From positions 1 through 6,932 of the forward strand of contig JAADHL010000017.1 of NCBI GenBank assembly GCA_013151875.1: a stretch of DNA of 6,932 bases, in the 5' to 3' direction. Position 1 is the first letter of the stretch. Each line of letters begins with the position of its first letter. The DNA is from Deltaproteobacteria bacterium (GTDB taxonomy: Bacteria; Myxococcota_A; UBA9042; DTJE01). The notes beneath the pieces are model-generated. The model saw only the letters and a program-made list of their open reading frames with translations, made no database searches and was not told the origin of the DNA. Below, piece by piece: positions 5,942-6,932 of the stretch. A program made the position numbers and the translations under genes.

Positions 5942-6932
5942 ATGATCAAGGCATATCTGGAACATGAAAAGGAAAGAAACGCCAAGGGAATTCCGGCCCT
6001 GCCGTTGGACCCTGAACAGACTGCCGAAGTGTGTCGGCTGCTGGAGGAACCACCGGCCGGCAAGGGGGACTTTCTGCTGGGCCTGCTGAAGGAACGGGTC
6101 TCTCCCGGCGTGGACCCGGCCGCGGAGGTCAAGGCCGCGTTCCTTGCAAGGATCCTGGAAGGAGGGGCTTCTTCCCCGCTCATAACGAAAAAGGACGCGA
6201 TTTCCATCCTGGGGAACATGCTGGGCGGATACAACATCGGGCCGTTGATCAAGGCGCTGGCGGACGCGGAACTGGCGGAGGACGCGGCCGCGGCGCTTTC
6301 ATCGATGACCTTTGTGTACGATGCGTTCGACGAAGTGTTCGAATTGTCAAAGACGAACGCGGCGGCGCGCAAGGTCGTCGAATCATGGGCCGAGGGTGAA
6401 TGGTTCACCAGCCGGCCCGGAATCCCGGAAACCCTGGAGTTCAAGGTCTACAAGGTGGAAGGCGAGATCAACACCGACGATTTTTCGCCCGCGAGCGACG
6501 CGGCGACCCGGCCGGACATCCCGCTGCACGCGCTGGCCATGGGAAAGATGCTGTTCCCGGACGGAAACGAGACGATCGCCCGGTTCAGGTCCGAGGGGTA
6601 CAAGGTCGCGTTCGTGGGCGACGTGGTGGGCACGGGCTCGTCGCGCAAATCGGCCTGCAACAGCGTGATGTGGCACATTGGCGACGACATTCCGGGCGTT
6701 CCCAACAAGCGCCGGGGCGGGATCGTAATCGGCGGGGTAATCGCCCCGATCTTTTTCAATACCTGCCAGGACTCGGGCGGACTGCCCCTGATCGCGGACG
6801 TGACCGGCATGAAGACCGGCGACGTGCTGACCCTCGATTCAACCGCGGGTGAGATACGTGACGCGTCGGGCAAGGTCCTTTCGACCTTCGAGATAACCCC
6901 CAACACCCTTGCCGACGAGTACCGGGCCGGCG
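5942..6932 (+). CDS. acnB: Aconitate hydratase B, N-terminal part
   Basis: The first 330 codons of a bifunctional aconitase/2-methylisocitrate dehydratase, cut off by the window edge. AcnB interconverts citrate and isocitrate through a [4Fe-4S] cluster. Residues 1-155 form the HEAT-like helical domain unique to AcnB (landmarks FLLGLLKERVSPGVD at 44-58 and GGYNIGPLI at 95-103). The swivelling domain follows, with TDDFSPASDA (178-187), RPDIPLHALAM (190-200), VGDVVGTGSSRKSACNSV (225-242), PNKRRGG and APIFFNT (268-274). This domain order, N-terminal instead of C-terminal swivel, separates it from AcnA. The cluster-binding cysteines lie in the missing part, so activity cannot be confirmed. The start is well fixed: an in-frame TAA at 5909-5911 precedes it, no other ATG lies between, and GAGG (5932-5935) stands 6 bp upstream. 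Against remembered E. coli AcnB, the stretch after HALAM is about ten residues shorter. It is transcribed away from sucA. Confidence 0.97.
   Translation, partial: MIKAYLEHEKERNAKGIPALPLDPEQTAEVCRLLEEPPAGKGDFLLGLLKERVSPGVDPAAEVKAAFLARILEGGASSPLITKKDAISILGNMLGGYNIGPLIKALADAELAEDAAAALSSMTFVYDAFDEVFELSKTNAAARKVVESWAEGEWFTSRPGIPETLEFKVYKVEGEINTDDFSPASDAATRPDIPLHALAMGKMLFPDGNETIARFRSEGYKVAFVGDVVGTGSSRKSACNSVMWHIGDDIPGVPNKRRGGIVIGGVIAPIFFNTCQDSGGLPLIADVTGMKTGDVLTLDSTAGEIRDASGKVLSTFEITPNTLADEYRAG

Noticed and set aside
5818..6444. A 208-codon open frame on the minus strand opposite acnB
   Set aside because: It is antisense to the strongly conserved AcnB N-terminal domains; Ser/Ala/Pro-rich with no domain, as expected for a shadow frame.
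1..6932. Mobile element, CRISPR array, tRNA/rRNA, phage or defence genes
   Set aside because: No transposase or integrase motifs, regular spacer-repeat structure, cloverleaf or rRNA sequence was recognised; nearly all bases are accounted for by metabolic genes.

Overview
The window is G+C-rich (judged by eye, not counted) and carries central-metabolism genes of a Gram-negative, proteobacterium-like organism. The evidence is the separate sucA, sucB and lpd genes of a 2-oxoglutarate dehydrogenase complex (not the actinobacterial E2-E1 fusion) and an AcnB-type aconitase beginning next to them. A rhodanese-like tail ending in Gly-Gly-Gly-Cys vaguely recalls proteins of the former Deltaproteobacteria, but the lineage cannot be fixed from this sequence.

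Layout. Bases 1-221 (+) hold the last 72 codons of a rhodanese-like protein. It converges on lpd with only 18 bp between the two stop codons. From 5759 down to 240 (-) runs a compact cluster: sucA (E1o), sucB (E2o) after 9 bp, and lpd (E3) after 77 bp. Bases 5760-5941 are a divergent intergenic region. acnB (+) starts at 5942 and runs off the right edge after about 330 codons.

How they work together. AcnB interconverts citrate and isocitrate. SucA decarboxylates 2-oxoglutarate on thiamine diphosphate, SucB passes the succinyl group from its lipoyl arm to CoA, and Lpd reoxidises the dihydrolipoyl arm with NAD+. All three subunits of one complex are therefore encoded side by side, and a second TCA-cycle gene is read away from the same 182-bp region, which suggests shared control. 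Isocitrate dehydrogenase and succinyl-CoA ligase genes are not in the window.

Nothing here looks like an undescribed system. The points worth a second look are modest: a tandem pentapeptide repeat in the SucB linker, two competing SucA starts, a dyad and a mirrored pair of mini-ORFs in the divergent region, a cysteine-terminated rhodanese tail, and a shortened AcnB segment. The long open frames antisense to sucA and sucB are best explained as codon-bias shadows.
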